Origin: an uncultured Senegalimassilia sp.
GTDB taxonomy: Bacteria; Actinomycetota; Coriobacteriia; Coriobacteriales; Eggerthellaceae
DNA: 48,781 nucleotides
NCBI RefSeq assembly: GCF_934636665.1
Contig: NZ_CAKUAT010000019.1
Span: 1-48,781, forward strand
Direction of reading: 5' to 3'
A program made the translations under genes and the position numbers. How positions within the stretch are numbered: position 1 is the first letter of the stretch; every line of letters begins with the position of its first letter. The notes under the pieces were generated by a model. That model made no database searches, was not told the origin of the DNA, and was given only the letters and a program-made list of their open reading frames with translations. This document shows positions 41,310 through 48,781 of the stretch, in pieces.

Positions 41310-42513
41310 CGAGGCTGCAAAACCTCAGAAAACCGTGCTGCTGGGCGTTACCGGCGGCATTGCCGCATATAAATCCTGCGAGATCGTCCGTGGCCTGCAA
41401 AAGGCCGGGGTTCGCGTGAAGGTGTGCATGACCGAGCACGCTACGCGCTTCGTCGACCCCGTCACCTTCCGTTCGCTTACCCACGAGAAGGTGGCGGTCG
41501 ACTTGTTCGACGATCCCAGCGACCCCATCCATCATATCTCGCTTGCCGAGGAGGCCGACGCCTTCGTCATCGCCCCTTGCACGGCCAACGTTCTGGCCAA
41601 GCTTGCCAACGGCATCGCCGACGACCTCCTTACCACCACGGCCCTGGCGTGCACCGCTCCGCTTGTCTTGGCGCCTGCCATGAACGTGCACATGTACGAA
41701 GCTGCAGCCACGCGCTATAACATCGGCAAGCTCGGCATCCGCGGCGCCGTGTTCGTCGAAGCCGATGAGGGCTATCTGGCTTGCGGCGACGTCGGACGCG
41801 GGCGTTTGGCCGACCCTGCCGTCATCGTCGCGCGCACACTCGAGGTCCTGGGCGTGAAGCAAGACCTTGAGGGCAAACACATCATGATCACCGCCGGGCC
41901 CACCGTCGAGCCCATCGACCCGGTGCGCTATATCTCCAACCGTTCCAGCGGCAAGACGGGTTACGCCATCGCGCGTGCAGCTCGTCGCCGCGGCGCCCGC
42001 GTGACGCTGATCACCGGCCCGGTTTCCATTCCCGCTCCCTCTGACGTGCACGTGGTGCATGTGAACACCGCGCTCGAGATGATGCAGGCTTGCGAAGAGG
42101 CCTTTCCTTCGGCGGACATCGCGATCTTCTCCGCGGCCGTCGCCGATATGCGCCCGGCACACGCTGCCGACCACAAGTTGAAGAAGGGCGCGGCCGACGC
42201 CGACCTTGGCACCATCACGTTGGTCGAGAACCCGGATATCCTGGCCACGCTCGGTGCGAAGAAAGGCCCGCACCAGGTTGTGGTGGGTTTCGCCGCTGAA
42301 ACCGATAACGTCATCGCCAACGCCCAGGCGAAGCTCGTGAAGAAGAACGCCGACGTCATCGTTGCCAATCGAGTGGGCGAGGGGCTGGCGTTCGGTACCG
42401 ACGACAACGCCGTGTGCTTCGTGGACGCCGACGAGATCGACGAGACGCCCAGCATGCCCAAGGACAAGCTGGCTGACGTGATCCTCGACCATGCGTTGGA
42501 GTATCTTCGCTAG
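41302..42513 (+). CDS. coaBC: Bifunctional phosphopantothenoylcysteine decarboxylase / phosphopantothenate-cysteine ligase
   Basis: This enzyme performs two consecutive steps of coenzyme A synthesis. In the 403 residues the N-terminal flavoprotein half (CoaC) shows LLGVTGGIAAYKSCEI, the catalytic HH dyad in DPIHHISLAEEAD, APAMNVHMY and the cysteine loop ACGDVGRGR. The C-terminal CTP-dependent half (CoaB) shows ITAGPTVEPIDPVRYISNRSSGKTG, AAVADMRP and the KLKK segment followed by NPDIL. AAGGA precedes ATG 41302. The gene starts eight bases inside hemH, so the two are translationally coupled. Domain order and length are typical of bacteria. It ends a two-gene unit before the tRNA-Pro promoter. 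Confidence 0.97.
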   Translation: MSSEAAKPQKTVLLGVTGGIAAYKSCEIVRGLQKAGVRVKVCMTEHATRFVDPVTFRSLTHEKVAVDLFDDPSDPIHHISLAEEADAFVIAPCTANVLAKLANGIADDLLTTTALACTAPLVLAPAMNVHMYEAAATRYNIGKLGIRGAVFVEADEGYLACGDVGRGRLADPAVIVARTLEVLGVKQDLEGKHIMITAGPTVEPIDPVRYISNRSSGKTGYAIARAARRRGARVTLITGPVSIPAPSDVHVVHVNTALEMMQACEEAFPSADIAIFSAAVADMRPAHAADHKLKKGAADADLGTITLVENPDILATLGAKKGPHQVVVGFAAETDNVIANAQAKLVKKNADVIVANRVGEGLAFGTDDNAVCFVDADEIDETPSMPKDKLADVILDHALEYLR

Positions 42514-42582
42514 GTTGCCGAGCGCAGGTCTCGTGCGCGGGCGAACTTTCTCATGATTTGCGAAAAAGTTTGAAATTACCCC

Positions 42583-42610
42583 TTGCGCGCTTTCCTGGTT
42601 TTGGTATTAT
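42583..42610 (+). promoter_or_regulatory. tRNA-Pro promoter
   Basis: TTGCGC (42583-42588) and TATTAT (42605-42610) are spaced 16 nt, ending 36 nt before the mature tRNA 5' end. The region is locally AT-rich. Confidence 0.8.
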
Positions 42611-42646
42611 AAACGAGCTGCTTCGGACAGCAGCACTTTGAAAGTT

Positions 42647-42723
<77 letters not shown>

Positions 42724-42731
42724 GCTTACAC

Positions 42732-42770
42732 AAGCGGGTCTCAAGAAATCTTGAGACCCGCTTTTCTTTT
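42732..42770 (+). terminator. Terminator after tRNA-Pro
   Basis: AAGCGGGTCTCAAGA and TCTTGAGACCCGCTT form a perfect 15-bp stem with an AA tip, followed by TTCTTTT. It begins nine bases after the tRNA. Confidence 0.95.
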
Positions 42771-42987
42771 CCTCCAACTGATTGTGCATTGCATCCCGAT
42801 AAGCCCCTTCCGCATGTCGCAGCCGTGACGTTTGCTTTTCGCACACGTCGCATGCCGCAGCCTCAGATTTAGTTTTGCGAGCGCTCCGCATGGCGCACGT
42901 TATCTGCTGATGACGCTACGACTTCGTCTCTGGGTGCGGCCCTACATTTCAATATTACGGCAAGTCGTGTGGTTCGCCGTTTTCCCG

Positions 42988-43014
42988 AGGTAATACCTAG
43001 GATTCGGTTATACT
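42988..43014 (+). promoter_or_regulatory. Promoter of the solute-binding protein/kinase pair with a small palindrome at -35
   Basis: TATACT (43009-43014) is a good -10 located 26 nt before the start at 43041. At the -35 position is AGGTA-A-TACCT (42988-42998), a short perfect dyad and no -35 consensus, which would suit an activator-dependent promoter (inference). Confidence 0.5.
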
Positions 43015-43040
43015 GCGTAGGGGGTGTCACCGAGGTTAGG

Positions 43041-43877
43041 ATGCACATGGGTAGCAAGAAGCCGTTCGCGCTCATCGCGTTTATCGCCGTTTTGGCATTA
43101 TCGGCGTGCGCGCTTGCTGCATGCGTTTTTCCAAGTTCAAACGAACCCTCGGATTCAAACGAGTTGAAAACCCTTGTGATCGGCACCGATCCCTACCCGC
43201 CGTTCGTCTCCGATGATGCGGAAGGCAATCCCAGCGGTATCGATGTCGATATCCTCACCGAGGCGTTCGGCCGTATCGGCTATAAGCCCGAGTTCAAATA
43301 CATCGCTTGGGAGAAGAAAAACGAGATGCTTTCCAGCGGCGAGCTTGATTGCATCGCCGGCTGCTTCTCGATGACGGGGCGCGAGGCCGACTATCGTTGG
43401 GCCGGTCCGTACATGAAAAGCCGTCAAGTGGTTGCCGTTGATCCCTCAAGTCCCATTACCACGTTCGCCGATCTTGAGGGTAAAACCATTGCCGTGCAAT
43501 CCACCACCAAACCGGAAGGCATACTGCTGAATCGCACAAACCCCGAAGTTCCGGAGGTGGCAAGCGTGCTAAGTTTCTCCGATCGGTCCTATCTTGTCCC
43601 TGCGCTCTTGAAGGGCTACGTGGATGCCATCGCGGCTCATGAGACCTCGATCTTGCAATACGAGCAGGATTACGGGGTCGATGTGCGCATCCTCAATGAT
43701 TCCCTGCTCGACGTCGGTCTTGGTTGCGCGTTCGATCTACGCGACGATCGCGGTATCGATGTTGCGCTTGCAAGTGCGTTTCGGGACATGATAGACGATG
43801 GCACCATGCGTCAAATCCTTTCGAAGTACTTCGAGAATCCTTCGCCGTATCTGCGGGTAGGCGATGTTCGTGGCTAG
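43041..43877 (+). CDS. Extracellular solute-binding lipoprotein, family 3 (amino-acid type)
   Basis: The 278-residue protein begins with a basic/hydrophobic signal peptide ending in overlapping lipoboxes (LSAC and LAAC), so it should be lipid-anchored outside the membrane. The mature part is a family 3 periplasmic binding fold: LVIGTDPYPPFVSDDAEG, GIDVDILTEAFGRIGY, DCIAGCFSMTGREADYRW, TFADLEGKTIAVQ and the C-terminal LASAFRDMIDDGTMRQILSKYF. It probably binds an amino acid or similar small molecule. No ABC permease or ATPase is nearby. Instead the last 14 bases overlap a hybrid sensor kinase, so it may serve as the kinase's ligand receptor. ATG 43041 is preferred, and ATG 43047 is nearly as good. 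GAGG lies five bases upstream. Confidence 0.9.
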   Translation: MHMGSKKPFALIAFIAVLALSACALAACVFPSSNEPSDSNELKTLVIGTDPYPPFVSDDAEGNPSGIDVDILTEAFGRIGYKPEFKYIAWEKKNEMLSSGELDCIAGCFSMTGREADYRWAGPYMKSRQVVAVDPSSPITTFADLEGKTIAVQSTTKPEGILLNRTNPEVPEVASVLSFSDRSYLVPALLKGYVDAIAAHETSILQYEQDYGVDVRILNDSLLDVGLGCAFDLRDDRGIDVALASAFRDMIDDGTMRQILSKYFENPSPYLRVGDVRG

Positions 43878-46041
43878 AAATAATCACCTTGGCAGACGCT
43901 TCTGGGCAATCGTCATCGCCATCGGGGTTGCTGTGGTGTGCGTGAGCGGGTTGATCAGCTTCGGCTCGATGTTCCGGCAAGCCGCAGAGTGCTCCGACAA
44001 TGTGGTCGCCTTCGCGAAGTCGCAGAGCCTGATTTATGATTCGTTCAACGATTCCGCCGCTATGACCAGTCAGGTGCTTGCGCTTGAAAACGCGGCTCAG
44101 CTGGCTCGCAATATCTCTTATGGCAGCGAAGGCGATGAGCTATCTGGTCTTGAGCGTGCTGCACGGCAGCTCGGTCTATCGAACGCTTTCGTGCTGTCCG
44201 CCGATGGTCAGCTTGTGCGGTCGTACTCCAATAACAACGTAACGTTCGATATGGTGCAACATGAGGTGACGGACGAAGTCGCCCTCGAGGTGATCGATGA
44301 TCCCAGGAAAATGTACGCCACGCGTATCGTGTTCGATGACGGGTCGTACATCGATGTGGGCTGTGCGGCGCGCATCGACGAGCCGGGCATGGTCGTTGCG
44401 GGTTACTACACAAGCGAGACGTTCTCGAATCGCTATCTGCTGTCCTTGCAGAATATGCTGGCGGGCTACGATGTGCGTGGCAGCGGCGATATCGTCGTGG
44501 AATCCGACGGCAAGGTGGTGGCAGCCAACATGCTCCCGAATCAGGTGAGCGGCGGCATCCAGCTCGACCCCGTTGATGCGAAGGTGGTCGAGGATATCAA
44601 AAGCCGCTGCTCGCTTGGTAAAACCACGCTGCTGCTTTCAGGATCGAACCTTTATATCGCCTCCCTTGACAAGGCGCGTGATTACTACGTGTACACATTC
44701 ATGCCCGTTTCGTCTTGTTTGGGCGAAGTTGCCGGGTTCGTAGCTGTTGCGCTCGCGTTGTACTGCGTCGTAGTCGCCGTGTTCGCTCTTTCTAGGCGCA
44801 AATCCGAGCATGAGCATCTCCATGAGCTCGTGGTGCAGGAGCGCGAATATGCGGAACGCCTTGCGAAGTCGGCACACCAGGCGCAAAGCGCCAACCGTGC
44901 GAAGACCGAGTTCCTGCAACGCATGAGCCATGATATCCGCACGCCTATCAATGGTATCAGGGGTATGGTGGAGGTCGCCAACGCCTACGACGACGACCTT
45001 GCCAAGCAGCGCGACTGTCGGCAGAAGATTTGGACGGCATCGGGCATCCTCTCCGACTTGGTCAATGAGGTCCTTGACATGAGCAAGCTCGAAAGCGGTG
45101 AGGTGAAGCTTGATCTGCGCCCCGTGAATCTTGTAGAGCTCATCAACGAGGTTTGCAAGATGATGGAGCGTCAGGCACAGCAACTTGGCGTGACCATCAG
45201 CTGCGATATGAGCGGGGTCGCCCATCCCTCTATCGTGGCAAGCCCGCTTCATCTGAAACGGCTGATCATGAACATCGCGAGCAATGCGGTGAAATACAAC
45301 AAGCCGGGAGGTTCGGTACGCGTCACCTGCACGGAGCATGCGCACGAAGGCGAAGTCGCCACGTACGATATCGTCATCGCCGACACCGGTATCGGCATGA
45401 GCTCGGAATTCCAGGCGCGTATGTTCGAACCGTTTGCCCGAGAACAGCAAAAGGGCGCCGAGCACGCGACGGGCACGGGTTTGGGAACCGCGATCGCCAA
45501 ACAGCTTGCCGAGCTTATGGGCGGCAGCGTTGCGTACGAGAGCAGTTTGGGCGTCGGCACAACCTGCACCATCACCTTGCCGTTGGCCATCGATCTCGAT
45601 GCTCCGGCGGGATCGGGCGAGCATCTTGCGCTCGATACGGTCGCATTAGAGGGCTTGAGCGTGCTGTTAGTCGAGGATAACGATCTGAATCGCGAGATCG
45701 CCGGATTCGTACTCTCTGATGCTGGTGCGAAGGTGACGTGCGTAGATGACGGCGCCGAGGCGGTAAGCGCGTTCGAACAGGCGGATGCGGGTACCTACGA
45801 TTTGATCCTCATGGACATCATGATGCCCAATATGGATGGATACGAGGCGACGCGCGCCATTCGCTCGCTTGCGCGCGAGGATGCAGGAACCATTCCCATC
45901 GTGGCCATGAGCGCCAATGCCTTCACCGATGACAAGGTCCGCTGCCGAAAGGCGGGTATGGACGAACATTTGTCAAAACCCATCGATTCGCAAAAGCTCA
46001 TCCAGGCCTTGTCGAAGATTTTGTCGGCGAAGGGGAGGTGA
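43864..46041 (+). CDS. Hybrid sensor histidine kinase with C-terminal receiver domain
   Basis: The 725-residue membrane kinase has one helix at residues about 12-35, an extracellular sensor of ~245 residues (PDC/Cache-like in size and order, no clear motif), and a second helix at about 283-310. A short coiled coil follows, then the dimerisation domain with phospho-accepting H356 in FLQRMSHDIRTPINGI. The ATPase domain has NIASNAVKYNKPGG, DTGIGMSSEF and GTGLGTAIAKQLAELMGG. A receiver occupies about 597-720 with D651 in LILMDIMMPNMDG. No DNA-binding output or HPt domain is present, and no response regulator gene adjoins it. The ATG overlaps the binding-protein gene by 14 nt, tying the two functions together. 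Confidence 0.93.
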   Translation: MFVARNNHLGRRFWAIVIAIGVAVVCVSGLISFGSMFRQAAECSDNVVAFAKSQSLIYDSFNDSAAMTSQVLALENAAQLARNISYGSEGDELSGLERAARQLGLSNAFVLSADGQLVRSYSNNNVTFDMVQHEVTDEVALEVIDDPRKMYATRIVFDDGSYIDVGCAARIDEPGMVVAGYYTSETFSNRYLLSLQNMLAGYDVRGSGDIVVESDGKVVAANMLPNQVSGGIQLDPVDAKVVEDIKSRCSLGKTTLLLSGSNLYIASLDKARDYYVYTFMPVSSCLGEVAGFVAVALALYCVVVAVFALSRRKSEHEHLHELVVQEREYAERLAKSAHQAQSANRAKTEFLQRMSHDIRTPINGIRGMVEVANAYDDDLAKQRDCRQKIWTASGILSDLVNEVLDMSKLESGEVKLDLRPVNLVELINEVCKMMERQAQQLGVTISCDMSGVAHPSIVASPLHLKRLIMNIASNAVKYNKPGGSVRVTCTEHAHEGEVATYDIVIADTGIGMSSEFQARMFEPFAREQQKGAEHATGTGLGTAIAKQLAELMGGSVAYESSLGVGTTCTITLPLAIDLDAPAGSGEHLALDTVALEGLSVLLVEDNDLNREIAGFVLSDAGAKVTCVDDGAEAVSAFEQADAGTYDLILMDIMMPNMDGYEATRAIRSLAREDAGTIPIVAMSANAFTDDKVRCRKAGMDEHLSKPIDSQKLIQALSKILSAKGR

Positions 46042-46363
46042 GCTAGCGCGACAAGGTTCGCGCGGCACGGCTTTCGATCGATGCGGACGTGCGGAGTCGA
46101 CCGCATCACGTCAGGCAACGGCGCTGCTGGCAGACGTCGCGTGCTCGAAGGACGTGTTCCCCAGGTAAGGCGGAATAACCGCCAAACGATTAACGCCGAT
46201 TTCGATGCATACGCCGCTCAAATGTGTACGTGAAGGCTTAGGGCGAAACTGAAGGGACCGGCCCCGCAGTCATTCCGGAGCCGGTCCCTTGCGGCATCGA
46301 TCTTGCTAGTTAGCTCGTCCAAGCTGCCTGTTGCGTTAGTGGGCCAGCGTGTTTAGCGTTGCG
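46042..46363. other. 322-bp gap between convergent sensor kinase and MFS exporter genes
   Basis: Besides the hairpin at 46252-46290 I see no gene, repeat or RNA structure. Both flanking genes end into it. Confidence 0.6.
46252..46290. terminator. Hairpin terminator between convergent genes
   Basis: AAGGGACCGGC (46252-46262) pairs perfectly with GCCGGTCCCTT (46280-46290) over 11 bp with a 17-base loop. It is placed so that it can serve the minus-strand exporter and the plus-strand kinase gene. Confidence 0.7.
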
Positions 46364-47824
46364 TTACTCGGTTGCTTGCGCAGCGTTCGCTGCCGTGTCG
46401 CGGATCACATGAGGCTGCTGTCGCGCTTCCTTTGCAACGCGGATCTTCAGCACGCCGAAGATTAACGCCACCATGCCGATAGCGGCGCACGCCATATATG
46501 CCGCGCTTGTCCCCGACACCGTTGCCTCGACGGTTGCCGCTCCTTGCAAGGCCGCGTTCGAGGTGACGGTTGTCATGAGCGTGACGATGATGGCGGTTCC
46601 CAGGCCGCCTGCAACCTGGCGCCCGGTGTTGGCGATGGCGTTGCCGTGGGCGATCTGACTATTCTCGAGCGCGTTGATACCCCAAGTGTTCACCGGCATG
46701 TTCGCCAATGATTGACCTGCCGCCTGCGCGGCGCACAGCACCGCCACCATCAAGATCGAGCAGCTTGCGTCCATGCGCGACAGGGCGAACAACGCCATGG
46801 TCATAAGCGTCAAACCGCCAACTGAAATGGCTCGCGGGCCGAATTTGTCGAACACCACGCCCGAGATGGGGCTGATAAGGATGCCGACCGCGGCGGCGGG
46901 TAGCATCGCCATGCCCGTTTGCAACGCCGTCGCGCCCATCGCGGTTTGCAGTAAGATGGGCAGAATGGTGTTGGTGACCAGGCATGCCGCGTTGATAAGG
47001 GTGACGACGATGGCGGCGACGGCGAAATCGCTCGATTTCAGGCACCTCAGATCGAGCAGCGGCTCATCGATGCGCAGCTGGCGTCGTGCGAACAGCACCA
47101 GGCAGGCCACGCCCGCGATGATGCACCCGAGCACCACCGGGCTGGCCCACCCCATCGAGGCTGCGCTGGAGAAACCGTACAGCATTCCTCCGAACGCCAC
47201 GGTGGAAAGCGCGATGGACGGCACGTCGAGATGCGGGCGCTTTGCTTCCCCGACGTTATCGAGCAAGAACACTGCGCACACAAGCGCTGCAAACGCCAAC
47301 GGCACGATACAGCCCAGGCATGCGCGCCATCCGTACGCGTCGATGATGGCGCCGCCGACCACAGGTCCGATGGCGGGACCTGCCGACATCACGATGCCGG
47401 CCATGCCCATGGCGGTTCCGCGCTTCTCAACGGGGAATACCAGCATGGGAACCACCGACACCAACGGCAGCAGAACGCCGGATGCGGCGGCTTGCAGCAC
47501 GCGTCCGCAGATCAGCAGGAAGAACGTCGGCGCAGCGGCGCATAGCGCCGTACCCGCGGCAAATGCGCCCGTTGCGGCGAAGAACAGCTGACGGGTAGTG
47601 AAACGGTCGATCAAAAAGGCGGAAACCGGCACCATAATGCCGCTGACCAGAGGGTATATGGACATGATCCACTGCGCCGTGGAGGCATCGATGGCGAAAT
47701 CGGCCATGATGACGGGCAGGGCGGGGGACATGACGGTTTGATTGAGAAGCGCCAGGAAGGCGCCGAAGACCACAACACCCGTGATGCGCACACGGTGTGC
47801 TGCGGCGGAGCTTGCATTGTTCAA
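46364..47824 (-). CDS. MFS multidrug exporter, DHA2 (EmrB/QacA) family
   Basis: This proton-driven exporter has 14 predicted membrane helices, as expected for the DHA2 subfamily. The family motif C region reads MSAGPAIGPVVGGAIID, motif A-like DRFTTRQLFF, and the early VVFGAFLALLNQTVMSPALPVI is typical. The start is probably TTG 47824 (486 residues), because GGAGGA lies seven bases upstream and the protein then begins just before the first helix. The ~40 codons upstream in the same frame are arginine/proline-rich and unlike the family. No regulator gene of TetR or MarR type adjoins. Drug specificity cannot be predicted. Confidence 0.92.
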   Translation of the reverse strand: MNNASSAAAHRVRITGVVVFGAFLALLNQTVMSPALPVIMADFAIDASTAQWIMSIYPLVSGIMVPVSAFLIDRFTTRQLFFAATGAFAAGTALCAAAPTFFLLICGRVLQAAASGVLLPLVSVVPMLVFPVEKRGTAMGMAGIVMSAGPAIGPVVGGAIIDAYGWRACLGCIVPLAFAALVCAVFLLDNVGEAKRPHLDVPSIALSTVAFGGMLYGFSSAASMGWASPVVLGCIIAGVACLVLFARRQLRIDEPLLDLRCLKSSDFAVAAIVVTLINAACLVTNTILPILLQTAMGATALQTGMAMLPAAAVGILISPISGVVFDKFGPRAISVGGLTLMTMALFALSRMDASCSILMVAVLCAAQAAGQSLANMPVNTWGINALENSQIAHGNAIANTGRQVAGGLGTAIIVTLMTTVTSNAALQGAATVEATVSGTSAAYMACAAIGMVALIFGVLKIRVAKEARQQPHVIRDTAANAAQATE

Positions 47825-48400
47825 AAGAAGATCCTCCAAAAAGCCGATATGGTACGTGTTCGATACGCGCGGTTTGCGCGCACGCATCATATGAGCATGG
47901 AGGTGAGGCTGCAGGCGCCGAAGGCGCGCAGCGGGCATGGCGCGCACAGCATGGAATCCGTGCGGCGGATGCGATGGAATATGTCGGCAAGCGATCGAAA
48001 CATGACGGTGGGTTATCCTAGCAAATCCATTGGCGTACGAACGGACGTTTCCTCGCTGTCATGGAATCGTCATCTCTGCGCATCCTTCGGATTCGGGCGT
48101 CGGCACGGTATTCCATCTTGCAGGATTCGAGCGGCTGCGAAAAAAACTCTCGGCTTGTGCCCCAATATCTTCGGAATGGGAAATCCTTGCGCCCACGATA
48201 TGCCGTCTACCGGTATTTTGTTGTTAAAACGGACCCATTTACCGAGCATACCGCCCGCCCTCAATGCTTGCAGGGGAAACGGCCGGTGGGATGGTAGAGT
48301 GCTATCCGTGCCCGACGTCCGGGCACGTTCGGCTTTATGCGGCGCTACAAGGTTCGCGGGGTCGGATTCGGCTAGCAAGGAAATGAAAGGGGGAGGCAGC
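47825..48400. other. 576-bp divergent region between the MFS exporter and the NuoL/HyfB-like operon
   Basis: No gene is apparent. ORFs here are short or are shadows of neighbours. It contains the exporter ribosome site (near 47832) and, at the right end, TGG-TAGAGT (48292-48300), an extended -10 candidate for the downstream operon. Just after it is an inverted repeat CGTGCCCG/CGGGCACG (48307-48327) that would overlap the transcription start. Confidence 0.5.
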
Positions 48401-48781
48401 GTGGCTCTCATCGGGTTTCTGATTCTGTTCCCGTTGCTCGTGGCCGGTGTGCTGCTGCTCGTGGGCAACGAGACGGCGCGACGCGTCATCGTGTGCTCTT
48501 CAGCGGTGATCATCGGATTCGGGTCGGTTTGGCTTGTTTTGGCCAACCTGGGCACGCCGTGGGTCGGGATCGAGTTTTCTTCAGGTGCGATCGATATCGT
48601 ATGCACGCTCATCGGCTTGGTCATCGCCGCGGTCATCTTGTGTTTCGGCGTGAAGTACAAGAACGTATTGGCATGCGTGCTTGCCGTGGTGCAGGTTGTG
48701 GGCTCTTTGGTGTTCGACGTGTTCGTCGCCCATGGCATCGAAGTGCAATATGGATTGTACCTGGACAGCCTTACGCTCGTC
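48401..48781 (+). CDS. Proton-translocating membrane subunit, NuoL/HyfB/MrpA-like (N-terminal part)
   Basis: Only 127 codons are in the window and the frame runs off the right edge. The segment has four hydrophobic helices with short loops, and ends with YGLYLDSLTLV. That is the typical beginning of the conserved domain of antiporter-like subunits of complex I and of energy-converting hydrogenases. GTG 48401 follows GGGGGAGG at a normal distance. It is probably the first gene of a complex I- or hydrogenase-like operon. Whether it is a Nuo, Hyf/Ech or Mrp system cannot be told from this part. Confidence 0.75.
   Translation, partial: MALIGFLILFPLLVAGVLLLVGNETARRVIVCSSAVIIGFGSVWLVLANLGTPWVGIEFSSGAIDIVCTLIGLVIAAVILCFGVKYKNVLACVLAVVQVVGSLVFDVFVAHGIEVQYGLYLDSLTLV

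Overview
The window is high-GC DNA from what is most likely a gut-type anaerobic actinobacterium of the class Coriobacteriia, probably Eggerthellaceae. The indications are a selenocysteine-containing respiratory formate dehydrogenase, LuxR-type regulators with multi-pass membrane N-termini, strong Shine-Dalgarno sites mixed with apparently leaderless genes, and a typical actinobacterial core gene set. The genus cannot be fixed from the sequence alone. I see no phage, insertion sequence or CRISPR array. The window is mostly chromosomal backbone with a few accessory modules.

Left part (1-6635): the 3' portion of a tRNA-Gly gene, then uvrA behind a promoter whose spacer holds a LexA-like SOS box. 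Next come an unusual transporter fused to an acetyltransferase (EamA-GNAT), a stand-alone GNAT paralogue of its C-terminal half, and a membrane-anchored serine-rich protein whose distal domain looks like a degenerate 5'-nucleotidase/phosphoesterase fold.

Formate module (7514-14416): fdnGHI encode a Tat-exported, selenocysteine (UGA at 8114) molybdo/tungsto-formate dehydrogenase, its four-cluster ferredoxin subunit and a cytochrome b anchor. The maturation factor fdhE and the Tat translocase component tatA follow. An AT-rich non-coding tract with dyads lies upstream of fdnG.

Middle part (14703-22475): a 12-TM LuxR regulator directly followed by murB, a YejK/NdpA-type nucleoid protein, a REP-like inverted repeat, then on the minus strand a HelD-type helicase followed by an ABC exporter.

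Metal module (22715-28645): two divergent efflux systems share a 257-bp control region. On the minus strand are an ArsR/SmtB sensor, a free HMA chaperone and a Zn/Cd/Pb P1B-2 ATPase. On the plus strand are CsoR and a copper P1B-1 ATPase. The copper ATPase carries a C-terminal HMA domain with its own Shine-Dalgarno site and ATG, so one ORF may yield both CopA and a CopZ-like chaperone.

Right part: a CobD/HisC-like aminotransferase homologue lacking the PLP lysine, dinB (Pol IV), a second membrane LuxR regulator divergent from a YfcC-type carrier with a palindromic control region, degV, the ileS-lspA-rluD group, hemH-coaBC, a tRNA-Pro, a solute-binding lipoprotein overlapping a hybrid sensor kinase, an MFS drug exporter, and the first 127 codons of a NuoL/HyfB-like proton-pumping subunit.

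Promoters recur as TTGACN/TTGNNN - 16 or 17 nt - TATACT-like. Three genes have a TANACT box exactly 7 nt before the start codon, which suggests leaderless mRNAs.
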